Shown: positions 7,904 through 16,834, counted from the first letter of the stretch. The stretch: 48,834 bases of DNA from an uncultured Chryseobacterium sp. (GCA_913778505.1 CAJYWD010000026.1:1-48834), one strand, 5' to 3'. Numbers and translations: made by a program. The notes: generated from the letters alone by a model not told the origin.

Positions 7904-8443
7904 ATGAAATTGATAGCTGTATTTCTTACGATCAGCGGTTTAGCTTTTGGACAGGCTAAATCAACTCAAGTGCAAATAGGCACCAAAATCACAGGTCATT
8001 TCACCAATCAAAAAATATTGATAACAGCTACTGTCGTTAAAATAAAAGAAGCAAAAGGAAATCCTGTAGAAGAAGGTACACCCGCTGAATACGAGGTACG
8101 ATTCTCTGATACTTCTATTAAAGCTATTAAAGCGGGCTGCTGCGACATAACGCTCATCAATGAAGGCGACCTTAATCTGGACGGCAAAGACGAGATCTCG
8201 CTCTATCAGGCTCCTGTGAATGGATGTACATACACCATGACTACTTATGTATTAGAGCAGGGAAATTGGAAAACCATGGTGAAGCCATTCTTAATCCCAA
8301 CCGGCTGTGAAGGAATTTCCGTGAAGGAACTGCAAAATCTGGTGTTCTCAAAAAACAGGAACATTTATTACCTTAGCAAAGATATGAGCAGTGAAAAAGC
8401 TGAATGGAAACAAAACAAAGTAAGTTCTCACCAAAAACATTAA
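7904..8443 (+). CDS. Secreted hypothetical protein
   Basis: A 179-residue protein with a Sec signal peptide (MKLIAVFLTISGLAFGQ, cleavage likely after FGQ) and no lipobox cysteine. The mature part has a beta-rich look. A loop reading GDLNLDGKDEIS resembles the calcium-binding or FG-GAP/VCBS-type D-x-D-G-D motif, and there are four cysteines (AGCCD, NGCTY, TGCEG) that could form disulfides in the periplasm. I do not recognise a named family. The next gene starts 20 nt downstream and could be co-transcribed, although the two proteins look unrelated. The near-consensus -7 element TAATTTTA sits about 15 nt upstream of the ATG. Confidence 0.75.
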   Translation: MKLIAVFLTISGLAFGQAKSTQVQIGTKITGHFTNQKILITATVVKIKEAKGNPVEEGTPAEYEVRFSDTSIKAIKAGCCDITLINEGDLNLDGKDEISLYQAPVNGCTYTMTTYVLEQGNWKTMVKPFLIPTGCEGISVKELQNLVFSKNRNIYYLSKDMSSEKAEWKQNKVSSHQKH

Positions 8444-8463
8444 TAACGCTAAAAAAAACACTG

Positions 8464-8814
8464 ATGGAAACTCCAACCTGCCCTGAATGCGGCGATAAAA
8501 TCATAGGAAGATCTGACAAAAAATTCTGCTCAGATGCCTGCCGGAACGCTTATAATAATAAGCAAAACAAAGACATCAGCAATCTGATGCGCACCGTGAA
8601 TAATCATCTCAGAAAAAATTACCGAATCCTGAGCGAACACAACCCCGATGGTAAAAGCAAAATCACACGCTCCAAACTGGAAACGCTGGGATTTGACTTC
8701 GATTACATCACACAGATTGTCACTTACAAGAATGGATCCCAATATTATTTTGTATATGACAAAGGCTATAAATTTTTGGAACAGGAATGGATTCTGATTG
8801 TCAATAAACATTAA
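8464..8814 (+). CDS. DUF2116-type zinc-ribbon protein
   Basis: A 116-residue cytosolic protein starting METPTCPECGDKIIGRSDKKFCSD. The CxxC...CxxxC arrangement (Cys6, Cys9, Cys22, Cys26) forms a zinc ribbon of the kind annotated DUF2116, with the GRSDKKFCSDACRNAYNN signature. The remainder (about 40-116) is mixed alpha/beta and ends in EQEWILIVNKH. I chose the ATG at 8464 because it puts the zinc knuckle near the N-terminus, as in relatives. An in-frame ATG at 8404 exists but would overlap the preceding gene by 40 nt and add an unlikely extension. Molecular role unknown; nucleic-acid binding is possible. Confidence 0.82.
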   Translation: METPTCPECGDKIIGRSDKKFCSDACRNAYNNKQNKDISNLMRTVNNHLRKNYRILSEHNPDGKSKITRSKLETLGFDFDYITQIVTYKNGSQYYFVYDKGYKFLEQEWILIVNKH

Positions 8815-8872
8815 TTTTTTGCGGCGCTAAAGTAAAACAAAGCGTTCTGCCGTCTCATGTTAAAATTTATTC

Positions 8873-9958
8873 ATGGTTAAATATTATGTGGCTGTGGCCA
8901 TTTTAGTGATTGTTATTATCATTGTCAATCTACCGGTTTTTGGCGGAAGTTTCAAAGGCAAACGATTGAAGCGGATGAAGAAATCGCCTAAGTACAAAGA
9001 TGGCGTTTTCCAGAATCTGAGTTATACGCCAAGTGTAACTGAAGGATTTGCGATGCGCCAGGTGATCTGGGATTTCCTGACCGATAAAACGCCCAATAAA
9101 GTTCCTGATCATAAAATCCCAAGCATCAAAACTGACCTCAAAAGTCAGGCTATAACGGAAAATTTTCTGGTCTGGATGGGACATTCCAGTTACTACTTCC
9201 AGCTGGATGGTTTGCGCTTTCTTGTAGATCCTGTTTTCAGCGGTAATGCATCGCCGATTCCTGGAACCACGAAAGCCTTTGCCGGAAGTGATATTTATGC
9301 TGCCGATGATTTTCCGACCATTGATTATCTCATTATCTCACATGATCATTATGACCATTTGGATTATAATACCATAAAAAGCCTTCGGATTAAGATTAAA
9401 AAAGTAATTTGCGGACTGGGTGTTGGGGCACATCTGGAGCGTTGGGGCTTTGGAGAGAATCAAATCGTGGAACTGGACTGGTACGAGAGTGCAAATCTAC
9501 ATCCTGCCATTACAATTACTTCTACCCCTGCGCGGCACTTCTCGGGAAGACTATTCAAAAGAAATACAACCCTTTGGTCATCATACGTTCTGCGCACCGA
9601 AAACAAAAACATCTTCATAGGTGGCGACAGCGGTTATGATTCGCATTTCAAGACCATTGGCGAAAAGTTTGGACCATTTGATTGGGCAATTCTGGAGAAT
9701 GGACAGTATAATGAAAAGTGGCGATATATCCATACTTTGCCAGATGAATTTGTAAAAGTTGCAGAAGAACTTAATGTAAAAAATGTTTTGCCTGTACATT
9801 CCGGAAAATTTGCTTTGGCTCAGCATCCTTGGGACGAACCTCTGAAGAAAGTGAAAGCTTACAGCGTCGAGAAAAATTTCAGACTCTGTACGCCAATGAT
9901 TGGGGAAAAGGTGAGTCTGGATAATGATTCTCAGGTTTTTTCTGAATGGTGGAAATAA
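8873..9958 (+). CDS. MBL-fold metallohydrolase (UlaG/NAPE-PLD-like)
   Basis: A 361-residue membrane-anchored hydrolase. Residues 4-22 form an N-terminal transmembrane helix (YYVAVAILVIVIIIVNL). The metallo-beta-lactamase fold follows: WMGHSSYYF (101-109), FLVDPVFS (117-124), the metal motif SHDHYDHLD (156-164, HxHxDH), GGDSGYD around 250 and a late HSGKF histidine. This subgroup (Lactamase_B_2, related to NAPE-hydrolysing phospholipase D and the UlaG lactonase) cleaves phosphoesters or lactones. The substrate here is unknown. The catalytic ligands look complete. It stands alone between a hypothetical gene and a bidirectional terminator. Confidence 0.9.
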   Translation: MVKYYVAVAILVIVIIIVNLPVFGGSFKGKRLKRMKKSPKYKDGVFQNLSYTPSVTEGFAMRQVIWDFLTDKTPNKVPDHKIPSIKTDLKSQAITENFLVWMGHSSYYFQLDGLRFLVDPVFSGNASPIPGTTKAFAGSDIYAADDFPTIDYLIISHDHYDHLDYNTIKSLRIKIKKVICGLGVGAHLERWGFGENQIVELDWYESANLHPAITITSTPARHFSGRLFKRNTTLWSSYVLRTENKNIFIGGDSGYDSHFKTIGEKFGPFDWAILENGQYNEKWRYIHTLPDEFVKVAEELNVKNVLPVHSGKFALAQHPWDEPLKKVKAYSVEKNFRLCTPMIGEKVSLDNDSQVFSEWWK

Positions 9959-9960
9959 AA

Positions 9961-9992
9961 AAGGATGAGCAGCGACTCATCCCTTTCTTTTT
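9961..9992. terminator. Bidirectional terminator between convergent genes
   Basis: Stem GGATGAG (9963-9969) with CTCATCC (9976-9982). There is a T-rich tail on the plus strand and a longer T run on the minus strand. It serves both the MBL hydrolase and the leftward isomerase gene. Confidence 0.85.
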
Positions 9993-10002
9993 TATAAAAA
10001 TA

Positions 10003-11379
10003 TTAATTCGTGGTAACGACTTTATTTTTCAGCCAGTTACTGTGGAATTTACAATCCTTATATTTATTGTCTAATGAGATAAAGATAGAAGGAATTTTAT
10101 TGTTGACCCACTTCTCTACGATCTCATTTTTCTTTTTGTTGAGCGCCATATCCTTGATCCTTTCGTAATCATTGGCAAGTTCCAGCTGATGGGCATCGAT
10201 AATATCATTAATCTGAATCATTGCGATCATTTTTCTCTTCTGCTGATCTTCCTGCTCAAAAGGCTCGGTGATGTCGCCCTTTTTTAGTCCTGCAATCTGA
10301 TAGGACACAGTGGGATCCAGACCAAGTTTTTCCAATTTGTCGGAACCGTCCTGATTGTTGGTCATTACGCCGGCACTGAACTTAGTGGCCTTATCGTCAG
10401 AATATTTATACGCTGCGTCTTTAAATGTCATTTTCTTTTCGAGAATCAATGTTCTGATGCTGTCCAGCTCTTTTTTGGTAGCAGCAATTTCCGCAGCATT
10501 CGGTGTGTTTTTGATGAGAATGTGTCTGGCATCGTACTTCTTTCCGTTACGCTTCACCAGCTGAATCAGGTGATATCCAAACTCGGATTCTACGGGGTCG
10601 GAAATCTCACCTTCCTGGAGATTAAGCGCAGCCGCCTCAAAAGGTTTCACCATCTGTCCCATATTGATGCTTTTGTAAAGCCCTCCCACCGCAGCAGAAC
10701 CTTCGTCCTCGGAATAGATTCTTGCGAGATTCTCGAAGCTATCACCATTTTTAATATCCTGTTTGATCTTATTCAGCTTGTCAATAATTTCTTTTCTGTG
10801 AGCTTCGGAAAGCTTCGGATACATGCTGATTTTGGAAAGAGACACTTCGTCTTTAACATTCGGTAGCTGGTATTTGAACTGATTGTAAAAATCGGTTACT
10901 TCATTTGGTGTAACGTCCGCTTTCTCCGTAATTCTGGCATATTTCTGCTGACCGTAGTAATTATCGGAGTCAATCTTTTCTATGGCATTTTTCATTTCGT
11001 AGGATGTACGGAATTTATATGCCGCCAGCATCGCTTTTTCATCCGGGAACTGCGCAAGAATCTGATTATATTTTCCGGCTGCCATATCTTTGATGGCCGC
11101 ACTTCTGTTTTCAATCAGGGTGTCTTTTTTCGCTTCGTAGATCAGCAATTTGTTATTGAGAATGCTTTCCATGAAATCGCACTTGTTATCCACATTGGTT
11201 CCCTGCTGCTTGGCATAGTTCGCCTGATCTTCAATATCCGATTCCAGAATGATCTCATCGCCCACTACAGCAGCAATTCCGTCGATCAGCTGTCCTTTTT
11301 GCAGCTGCGCAGAAATCTTACCTGTAAAAAGGACCATGACGGCCGAAAGAAGTAAAAGACTTTTTAAGTATTTTGACAT
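10003..11379 (-). CDS. SurA-like periplasmic peptidylprolyl isomerase
   Basis: A 458-residue protein with signal peptide (MSKYLKSLLLLSAVMVLFTGKISAQ), a SurA-type N-terminal chaperone domain (IAAVVGDEIILESDIEDQA, then a helical region to about 170) and two parvulin (PpiC) domains. The first is around 170-275, with VGGLYKSINMGQMVKPFEAAALNLQEGEISDPVESEFGYHLIQ. The second is around 285-390, with ARHILIKN and a more degenerate core. SurA-type proteins escort outer-membrane proteins through the periplasm. It is the downstream member of a pair with the 611-residue isomerase (67 nt gap), both probably serving barrel biogenesis. The symbol is left blank because orthology with surA cannot be settled by eye. 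Confidence 0.9.
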   Translation of the reverse strand: MSKYLKSLLLLSAVMVLFTGKISAQLQKGQLIDGIAAVVGDEIILESDIEDQANYAKQQGTNVDNKCDFMESILNNKLLIYEAKKDTLIENRSAAIKDMAAGKYNQILAQFPDEKAMLAAYKFRTSYEMKNAIEKIDSDNYYGQQKYARITEKADVTPNEVTDFYNQFKYQLPNVKDEVSLSKISMYPKLSEAHRKEIIDKLNKIKQDIKNGDSFENLARIYSEDEGSAAVGGLYKSINMGQMVKPFEAAALNLQEGEISDPVESEFGYHLIQLVKRNGKKYDARHILIKNTPNAAEIAATKKELDSIRTLILEKKMTFKDAAYKYSDDKATKFSAGVMTNNQDGSDKLEKLGLDPTVSYQIAGLKKGDITEPFEQEDQQKRKMIAMIQINDIIDAHQLELANDYERIKDMALNKKKNEIVEKWVNNKIPSIFISLDNKYKDCKFHSNWLKNKVVTTN

Positions 11380-11446
11380 TATTTTTAGAATTATTAACCT
11401 GCAAAATTAGGATTATCGCCCAATTCCGCTTTATTTATTATTATAA

Positions 11447-13282
11447 TTATTTCTTAAAGTTTTTCTTAAGTTCTGCCATGAATGCCGGCTGGATCTCCAC
11501 TTTGGTTTTGGCTCGCTGATCCGCAATGGTTTTTTGGAGTACCATTTCTGTTACGGCGTCTGTCATATCCTCTTTGGCTTCATCAAGCGTCATCTGCTGT
11601 TCAGGGAGAATATCGTCAATCGCTATGACCACGTCACGTTCGCCAATCTTGGTCAGGAAAACACCTTTCTTGAATGGCACATTATATTTTTTGAAAACGT
11701 CCGCACTTTCCTGAATTTTTCCTTGTTCAAAATGTACCAAAACCTGGTTTTTATCATTCACCTGATTTTTGAATTCTTCCTTCAATGCATCCCATTTTTT
11801 GGGATCTTTCACTTCTTTTTCCATGGTTTTCACCAACTTCGGATCAGAGATCACGGCGGCGCGCGATTCAGCACGTTTTTCCCAGACAAACTTGGCCTTG
11901 TTCTTATTATAATAATCCTGAAACAATTGTGGATTATTCTTGACCTCGTTCTTCAGATATTCGGAAAAAATGTATTCTGAATAAAGATTTTTTCTAAGTT
12001 CGTCCAGTTGCGGTTTAACTTCCGGCATGTTTTCAAAATTTTTGGCATAGACGCCAATCATGTACTGGCTGGCCTGGTAATCGAGCAATACGGCCCACTG
12101 TGACGTTGCGATCGTTTCCAGATTTTTATATTGAGCGTCCAGAGATTTCTTGAGATCTTCATAGGTGACCTTATTTTTCCCATACGAAAACAAAACAGCT
12201 TTAGGATTTTTGGGATTGAGATAGTTCTGATACGATTTTTTGATCTCCGCAAAATCATTGGTTTCTGTGAATTTATCTTTTGTCTTTAGCCAATCTACCA
12301 ACTTCGCCGTAGCTTCCTCACCGTAGCTGGTGGCAAGCATTTCTTTCTGGAAAAACTTACGGTTATCATCGTTCAGTTCGTAAGGTTCCAGATTGTAAAT
12401 ATTGAAAATAAAATATTTATCGTTAAAAAGGATAGGCTCCTTGGTATAGAAATCTTTTTTCTGACCTTTAAGTGCGTTATAAACTTCGTCCGGCAGAATT
12501 GGTGAACCCATCACAGCGCCACCGGAATTTTTTTCCTCATCTGTTGCTGCAAACTCCTTCACCACAGCCTGAAACTTTTTGCCAGACTCCAATTCTTTGT
12601 AGATTTTAGCTTTTGTCGTTTCGTAATTAGCATCCTTCGGGATACTCAGAACGCCAAAGATCATATCACCCAAGCTCGGTCTGGTGTTGGTGACTTTTGC
12701 AAACCCCACCACATTAGGCTTGCTGATGAAGGATGTGTAGCCATTTACCGGTGTATTTTTTACCTGCTGATAAAGTTCGTAGTCCAGCATGCCTGGTTTT
12801 ACGTAGAAGGCTTTGACAGCATCGGCAGAAGCATTTTTGTTTAGAAAGTCATCCATGGTCATTTTGCCAGATTTCACCTGCTCATACAAAGCTTTGTAAT
12901 CTGTCTTGTCATCCGCATTTTTTTCCTTGATAAAAAGCTGTACCTGAATTTCCTTTTTGCTGGAGTTTACAAAATCCTGAAGCAAAGGATCGATGATGGT
13001 CTTCGGATAAAATTTCTGTTCTCTGATCTCAGAAAGTCTCTGACTCATCGCATTGGCAAAGAAATTCAGCGTGTCGGCTTTCTTTTCTTTTGCCAGCTGT
13101 TGCAGAAGTAAAAATTCTACTGTAGCACTCACCGATTTATCCGGACCCGAGTTTTCAAGTCCATATTTGTTATCGCGCATATAATCTTTGACAGAAATGC
13201 TATCCTTGCCAACAATCATATACTGCGAAAAAAGGCTTTGTGACGCCAGCACCATTATAATAGGAAAAAAGATCTTCTTCAT
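11447..13282 (-). CDS. Large parvulin-type peptidylprolyl isomerase
   Basis: A 611-residue secreted protein (signal MKKIFFPIIMVLASQSLFSQ). After a helical N-terminal region it carries a PpiC-like domain near 205-310, with IFGVLSIPKD, FAATDEEKNSGGAVMGSPILPDEVYNALKGQ and FNDKYFIFNIYNLEPYEL. The C-terminal half (about 330-611) is lysine-rich and mostly helical, which suggests a chaperone arm, and ends ELKKNFKK. The active-site residues of the parvulin domain are not clearly complete, so chaperone rather than isomerase activity is possible. It is followed by the SurA-like gene and preceded by a sugar kinase and gldD on the same strand. Bacteroidetes often have several such proteins in series. Confidence 0.85.
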   Translation of the reverse strand: MKKIFFPIIMVLASQSLFSQYMIVGKDSISVKDYMRDNKYGLENSGPDKSVSATVEFLLLQQLAKEKKADTLNFFANAMSQRLSEIREQKFYPKTIIDPLLQDFVNSSKKEIQVQLFIKEKNADDKTDYKALYEQVKSGKMTMDDFLNKNASADAVKAFYVKPGMLDYELYQQVKNTPVNGYTSFISKPNVVGFAKVTNTRPSLGDMIFGVLSIPKDANYETTKAKIYKELESGKKFQAVVKEFAATDEEKNSGGAVMGSPILPDEVYNALKGQKKDFYTKEPILFNDKYFIFNIYNLEPYELNDDNRKFFQKEMLATSYGEEATAKLVDWLKTKDKFTETNDFAEIKKSYQNYLNPKNPKAVLFSYGKNKVTYEDLKKSLDAQYKNLETIATSQWAVLLDYQASQYMIGVYAKNFENMPEVKPQLDELRKNLYSEYIFSEYLKNEVKNNPQLFQDYYNKNKAKFVWEKRAESRAAVISDPKLVKTMEKEVKDPKKWDALKEEFKNQVNDKNQVLVHFEQGKIQESADVFKKYNVPFKKGVFLTKIGERDVVIAIDDILPEQQMTLDEAKEDMTDAVTEMVLQKTIADQRAKTKVEIQPAFMAELKKNFKK

Positions 13283-13338
13283 TATTTTTATTGAATTTAT
13301 AACACTATTTGGAGTGATAAATTATAATAAGGTTAAAT

Positions 13339-14259
13339 TTAAATTGCTGATTCGAAGGATGTCAGTTCCTTGAACTGGTGGATTCTCCCGGTGAGCTCCT
13401 GCTTGGTTACTTCCTGAATACGTTCTGTCCCGAATTTCTCTACAGTGAAAGATGCCATGGCACTTCCGACAATGATTGCCGTTTTCATGCTTTCGAAACT
13501 GAAATCACCTTTCTTGGTAAGGTAAGAAGCAAATCCACCTGCAAAAGTATCACCGGCTCCTGTAGGATCGAATACTTCTTCCAAAGGCAGCGCAGGAATG
13601 GCAAATACTTTTCCTTCATGGAATAATAATGCGCCGTGTTCTCCTTTTTTGATGATCACATATTTCGGTCCCATTTCGTGAATCTTTTTTGCGGCTTTCA
13701 CTAAAGAATATTCGCCGGAAAGTTGCCTTGCCTCTTCATCATTGATGGTAATGACATCGGTTTTGGCAATCACTTTCATCAGGTTGTCCCATGCGATATC
13801 CATCCAGAAATTCATGGTATCAAGGATCACCAATTTTGGCTGAGTTTTCATCCTTTCCAATACAGAAAGCTGAACCACAGGATCCAGATTTCCGAGAAGA
13901 AGAACATCAGCATCAGCAGCATTTTCGGGAACCTTCGGGTCAAAATCTGCCAAAACGTTAAGCTCTGTCACCAAAGTATCGCGTGAGTTAAGATCATTAT
14001 GGTATTTGCCGCTCCAGAAGAAGGTTTTACCATCTTTCACGATCTCTACTCCATCAATATTAATATTTTTAGAGGTCATCATATCCAGATATTCCTGCGG
14101 AAAATCACCTCCAATGACGGAAACCAAGGTTACCTCTGTTTCTAAAGCCGATGCTGCCAGTCCAATGAATGTGGCCGCACCACCAAGAATCTTATCTGTT
14201 TTGCCAAACGGCGTTTCGATGGCATCAAATGCTACAGTTCCTACTGCTAATAATTTCAT
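13339..14259 (-). CDS. PfkB-family sugar/nucleoside kinase
   Basis: A 306-residue ribokinase-like enzyme. Near the N-terminus is GTVAFDAIETPFGKTDKILGGAA with the substrate-binding GGAATFIGLAASAL (26-39). The C-terminal PfkB signature DPTGAGDTFAGGF lies at 231-243, with the catalytic Asp in GAGDT. Substrate is not determinable; similar flavobacterial proteins are called sugar or adenosine kinases. It is 56 nt upstream of the 611-residue isomerase and 107 nt downstream of gldD, all on the minus strand, but a functional link is unlikely. The gap towards gldD holds a short repeated GTCCGATG motif (14274-14300) and no clear terminator. Confidence 0.9.
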   Translation of the reverse strand: MKLLAVGTVAFDAIETPFGKTDKILGGAATFIGLAASALETEVTLVSVIGGDFPQEYLDMMTSKNINIDGVEIVKDGKTFFWSGKYHNDLNSRDTLVTELNVLADFDPKVPENAADADVLLLGNLDPVVQLSVLERMKTQPKLVILDTMNFWMDIAWDNLMKVIAKTDVITINDEEARQLSGEYSLVKAAKKIHEMGPKYVIIKKGEHGALLFHEGKVFAIPALPLEEVFDPTGAGDTFAGGFASYLTKKGDFSFESMKTAIIVGSAMASFTVEKFGTERIQEVTKQELTGRIHQFKELTSFESAI

Positions 14260-14366
14260 ATTTATTTGTTTTTGTCCGATGTCCGATGATGGATGTCGGA
14301 AGTATTTATATTTTATTATTTTTTTTCAAATTGAAAGTCTTCTGGCCTCTGACTTCCGATTTTCAG

Positions 14367-14924
14367 CTATTTTTTCCATTCAAAAGAATCAATCATGTGA
14401 AGCAGATCTTTTTTCACATAATCCACCGCTGGTCCCAAAGAATCCGGCCGTGGACGCGAATTGAAATATAAATTGCCTGTTACAAAATGCCTGGTGCTAT
14501 CCGTGATGAAAAACTGAATATTGGACGCCGTCTGCCCTTTCAGGCTGTAAAAATTACCGTAAACCTTTTTCTCAGGATACCGGAATACCTTAGTATCGAT
14601 GGCGCTGGCACGGATGGTATGTTCGTAAACCATTTTTTCCACTTCCTTCACATGAAGCTGAAAATCGTTTTTGATGGGGAAATAAGTGATGAAAACCTTA
14701 GCTTTCATTTTGGGATAGTTGATATAATACCAACAATTTTCCTTAGCATCCTGGACTTTTGCAAAATCAGAATAATCAAAGGAGTAATTGCAGGGCGAAT
14801 TGAACCTGACGTATTTGGGTTCGGGATATTCCAGACGGAGGTCACCTTTGGGCTTGGGAATCGGTTCCTTACCGCAGGAAAAAAGCGTTAATCCAATAAA
14901 AAGTCCGAACAGATTTTTTAACAT
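14367..14924 (-). CDS. gldD: Gliding motility lipoprotein GldD
   Basis: A 185-residue lipoprotein with signal MLKNLFGLFIGLTLFSC (lipid-anchored Cys17). The mature start GKEPIPKPKGDLRLEYPEPKY is the typical GldD opening, followed by NSPCNYSFDYSDF, CWYYINYPKMKAKVFITYFP, KVYGNFYSLKGQTASNIQFFITDSTRHFVTGNLYF and a tail close to KKDLLHMIDSF. GldD is needed for gliding and T9SS function in Flavobacterium johnsoniae. I chose the ATG at 14922-14924 because it gives a canonical lipoprotein signal; an upstream in-frame start at 14972 would add 16 residues before it. In F. johnsoniae gldD lies beside gldE; no gldE is present in this window. Confidence 0.9.
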   Translation of the reverse strand: MLKNLFGLFIGLTLFSCGKEPIPKPKGDLRLEYPEPKYVRFNSPCNYSFDYSDFAKVQDAKENCWYYINYPKMKAKVFITYFPIKNDFQLHVKEVEKMVYEHTIRASAIDTKVFRYPEKKVYGNFYSLKGQTASNIQFFITDSTRHFVTGNLYFNSRPRPDSLGPAVDYVKKDLLHMIDSFEWKK

Positions 14925-15163
14925 CCGGCAAAAATAACAATTAGAAATGATACAGAGAATTTTGATTCCCAAATTTTTGTTAAGAATGATTGATTTACAG
15001 AGAAATGTATGGTTGAAATATCTGTTGGTTATTTATTTCTCACTGAATTTGGGAATTTTGCTTATTACTTTTGAAACACTTTGGTAAGTTTAGAGTCAAT
15101 GTAGTTTTAAATCAAGTTCAATTTAGTTTTATAATCTTCTTCTTTATGACAGATCTTATTTTA

Positions 15164-15306
15164 TGCGGAATCCGCAGCCCGGCGTGAGCGGAAATCCTTT
15201 TTACGCAGCGCAGCGGAGTGAAAAGATTGACTCTGTCACCACTTCGTTAGGTTTGGGAGCCCTTCGACAAGCTCAGGATAAACTACAGACGGATAAAGCT
15301 GCCCTA
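15164..15306. repeat. REP-like extragenic hairpin repeat, copy 1 (interrupted)
   Basis: It begins with GCGGAATCCGC, then an arm at 15173-15206 (CGCAGCCCGG...AATCCTTTTT). The partly complementary arm GAGTGAAAAGATT is at 15217-15229, and the element closes with GATAAAGCTGCCC (to 15304). The outer GCAGC and GCTGC can pair. The arm matches the copy at 43745-43778 at 27 of 34 positions by my alignment. About 60 nt including the CCTTCGACAAGCTCAGG motif separate the inner hairpin from the closing segment. Confidence 0.6.
15261..15277. repeat. CCTTCGACAAGCTCAGG extragenic motif
   Basis: This quasi-palindromic 17-mer is one I recognise as recurring in intergenic DNA of many bacteria. Here it lies within the interrupted REP-like element upstream of rpoD. 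There is one copy in the window. Confidence 0.5.
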
Positions 15307-15432
15307 ATCTTACTAAATAATTTTAAAATACGTTAAAATTGAACTTTAAGCTCATAAAATTGAAATAATTGTAACCTTTTTGATGTTCTCATCGTATAAT
15401 ATAATGCAACCTAACAGAATGAGGTTTTTATA

Positions 15433-16299
15433 ATGAGACAATTAAAAATTACAAAACAGGTTACCAACAGGGAAACCGCATCACTAGACAAGTATCTGCA
15501 AGAGATTGGAAAAGTTGAATTGATCACCGCTGACGAGGAGGTAGATCTGGCTCAGAGAATCCGTGCGGGTGACAGAGCTGCATTAGAAAAACTAATCAAA
15601 GCTAACTTGCGTTTCGTGGTTTCGGTTTCTAAGCAGTATCAGAATCAGGGACTTTCTCTTCCCGATTTGATTAACGAGGGAAATCTGGGTCTGATGAAAG
15701 CGGCAAAGAGATATGATGAGACGAGAGGTTTCAAATTCATCTCTTATGCTGTTTGGTGGATTCGTCAATCTATTTTGCAGGCTTTGGCTGAGCAGTCGAG
15801 AATTGTAAGATTACCTTTGAACAAGATTGGTTCTATCAACAAGATCAACAAAGCTTATGCTCACCTGGAGCAGGAGAACGAAAGACCACCTTCACCTGAA
15901 GAGTTGGCAGAAGTTCTGGATATGAGCGAGGAAGACATCAAGGAATCGATGAAAAACAGTGGCCGTCACCTATCGATGGATGCGCCGCTTGTGGAAGGTG
16001 AAGATTCTAACCTGTATGACGTTTTGCGTTCCGGTGAATCGCCAAGTCCGGATAAAGATCTGATGCTGGAGTCTCTTCAAATCGAGATTGAAAGAGCGCT
16101 TAATACGCTGACTCCAAGAGAAGCGGATTTGGTGAGATTGTATTTCGGTCTTAACGGAAAACACCCGATGACCTTGGAAGAGATTGGTGAAACCTTCGAT
16201 CTGACAAGAGAAAGAGTCCGTCAGATCAAAGAAAAGGCCATCAAAAGACTGAAACATAATTCCAGAAGTAAGATTCTGAAATCTTATCTTGGTAAATAA
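15433..16299 (+). CDS. rpoD: Primary RNA polymerase sigma factor (RpoD/SigA)
   Basis: A 288-residue sigma-70. It has region 1.2 ([18 protein letters not shown], about 15-32), region 2 including the -10-binding helices ([32 protein letters not shown], about 83-114), region 3, and region 4 with the HTH ([29 protein letters not shown], about 240-270). Region 1.1 and the long non-conserved insert of E. coli RpoD are missing, the usual form in Bacteroidetes, whose sigma factor reads the TTG/TAnnTTTG promoters seen elsewhere in this window. The ATG at 15433 places region 1.2 at the expected distance from the start. A strong terminator follows. Confidence 0.97.
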   Translation: MRQLKITKQVTNRETASLDKYLQEIGKVELITADEEVDLAQRIRAGDRAALEKLIKANLRFVVSVSKQYQNQGLSLPDLINEGNLGLMKAAKRYDETRGFKFISYAVWWIRQSILQALAEQSRIVRLPLNKIGSINKINKAYAHLEQENERPPSPEELAEVLDMSEEDIKESMKNSGRHLSMDAPLVEGEDSNLYDVLRSGESPSPDKDLMLESLQIEIERALNTLTPREADLVRLYFGLNGKHPMTLEEIGETFDLTRERVRQIKEKAIKRLKHNSRSKILKSYLGK

Positions 16300-16317
16300 G
16301 ATTTTTGATGATAAATT

Positions 16318-16348
16318 AGAAGCAGGTTTTTTAAGCCTGCTTTTTTTG
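16318..16348 (+). terminator. Intrinsic terminator after rpoD
   Basis: Stem AAGCAGG (16320-16326) with CCTGCTT (16336-16342), followed by an uninterrupted T run. It ends 12 nt before the next start codon. Confidence 0.88.
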
Positions 16349-16360
16349 CAAAATAACACT

Positions 16361-16834
16361 ATGGATCAACAAACAATTATTTCAATTCTCATTTCAATAC
16401 TAACCATATCATCAGGTATTTTTATTGTTATATTACAGAGAAAAACTGAAAAAATAAAAATAATTGAGAATCAGTTATCTGAAAAAAAATACAAAGCGTA
16501 CTCTGAACTAATTGAAATCTTTTATAATATCTTCAAAGACACTAAGAATAATAGACCAATTAATAATCAAAACCTTACATTAAAACTTATTGATATAAAA
16601 AAAGATTTGTTTATATATGGTTCTGATGAAATATTCAGAAAATTTACCGATTGGTTATGTTTCAGTACTGAAAATAGTAATAATTTAAATCATATGAATT
16701 ACTTTTTAGATTTGATGATTGCTATACGAAGAGATATGGGTAAAAAAGACACATCATTAACTAAACACGAAATAATGCTGAACATAATTCAAGACAAAAA
16801 AGTCTTAGATGAATTTTCGCAATATTGGAAATGA
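16361..16834 (+). CDS. AT-rich orphan membrane-anchored protein
   Basis: A 157-residue protein of unknown family. Residues 5-25 form a single N-terminal transmembrane helix (TIISILISILTISSGIFIVIL). The rest is a charged, probably helical cytosolic domain containing KYKAYSELIEIFYNIF and ending DEFSQYWK. The codons are visibly AT-richer (many ATA, AAT, TTA) than both neighbours, which hints at recent acquisition. I use the ATG at 16361, just after the rpoD terminator; an upstream in-frame start at 16289 would run through that terminator hairpin and into rpoD. The stop overlaps the monooxygenase start as ATGA, implying translational coupling. Function not known. Confidence 0.75.
   Translation: MDQQTIISILISILTISSGIFIVILQRKTEKIKIIENQLSEKKYKAYSELIEIFYNIFKDTKNNRPINNQNLTLKLIDIKKDLFIYGSDEIFRKFTDWLCFSTENSNNLNHMNYFLDLMIAIRRDMGKKDTSLTKHEIMLNIIQDKKVLDEFSQYWK

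Larger units (their letters stand above)
14925..15432. other. 508-nt intergenic region upstream of rpoD
   Basis: No plausible gene on either strand. It holds an exact TAnnTTTG box (TACTTTTG, 15066-15073, plus strand, no good -33 partner), a REP-like hairpin repeat (15164-15306), and inside that repeat the widespread 17-mer CCTTCGACAAGCTCAGG. The rpoD promoter is expected between 15306 and 15432, but I see no exact consensus. Confidence 0.6.

Noticed and set aside
14274-14300. GTCCGATG repeats upstream of the PfkB kinase as an operator
   Set aside because: The repeats are short and imperfect with no T run or promoter context; low-complexity wording of this type recurs by chance in intergenic DNA.
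16289-16360. ATG at 16289 as start of the AT-rich orphan gene
   Set aside because: It overlaps the rpoD coding end and runs through the rpoD terminator hairpin.
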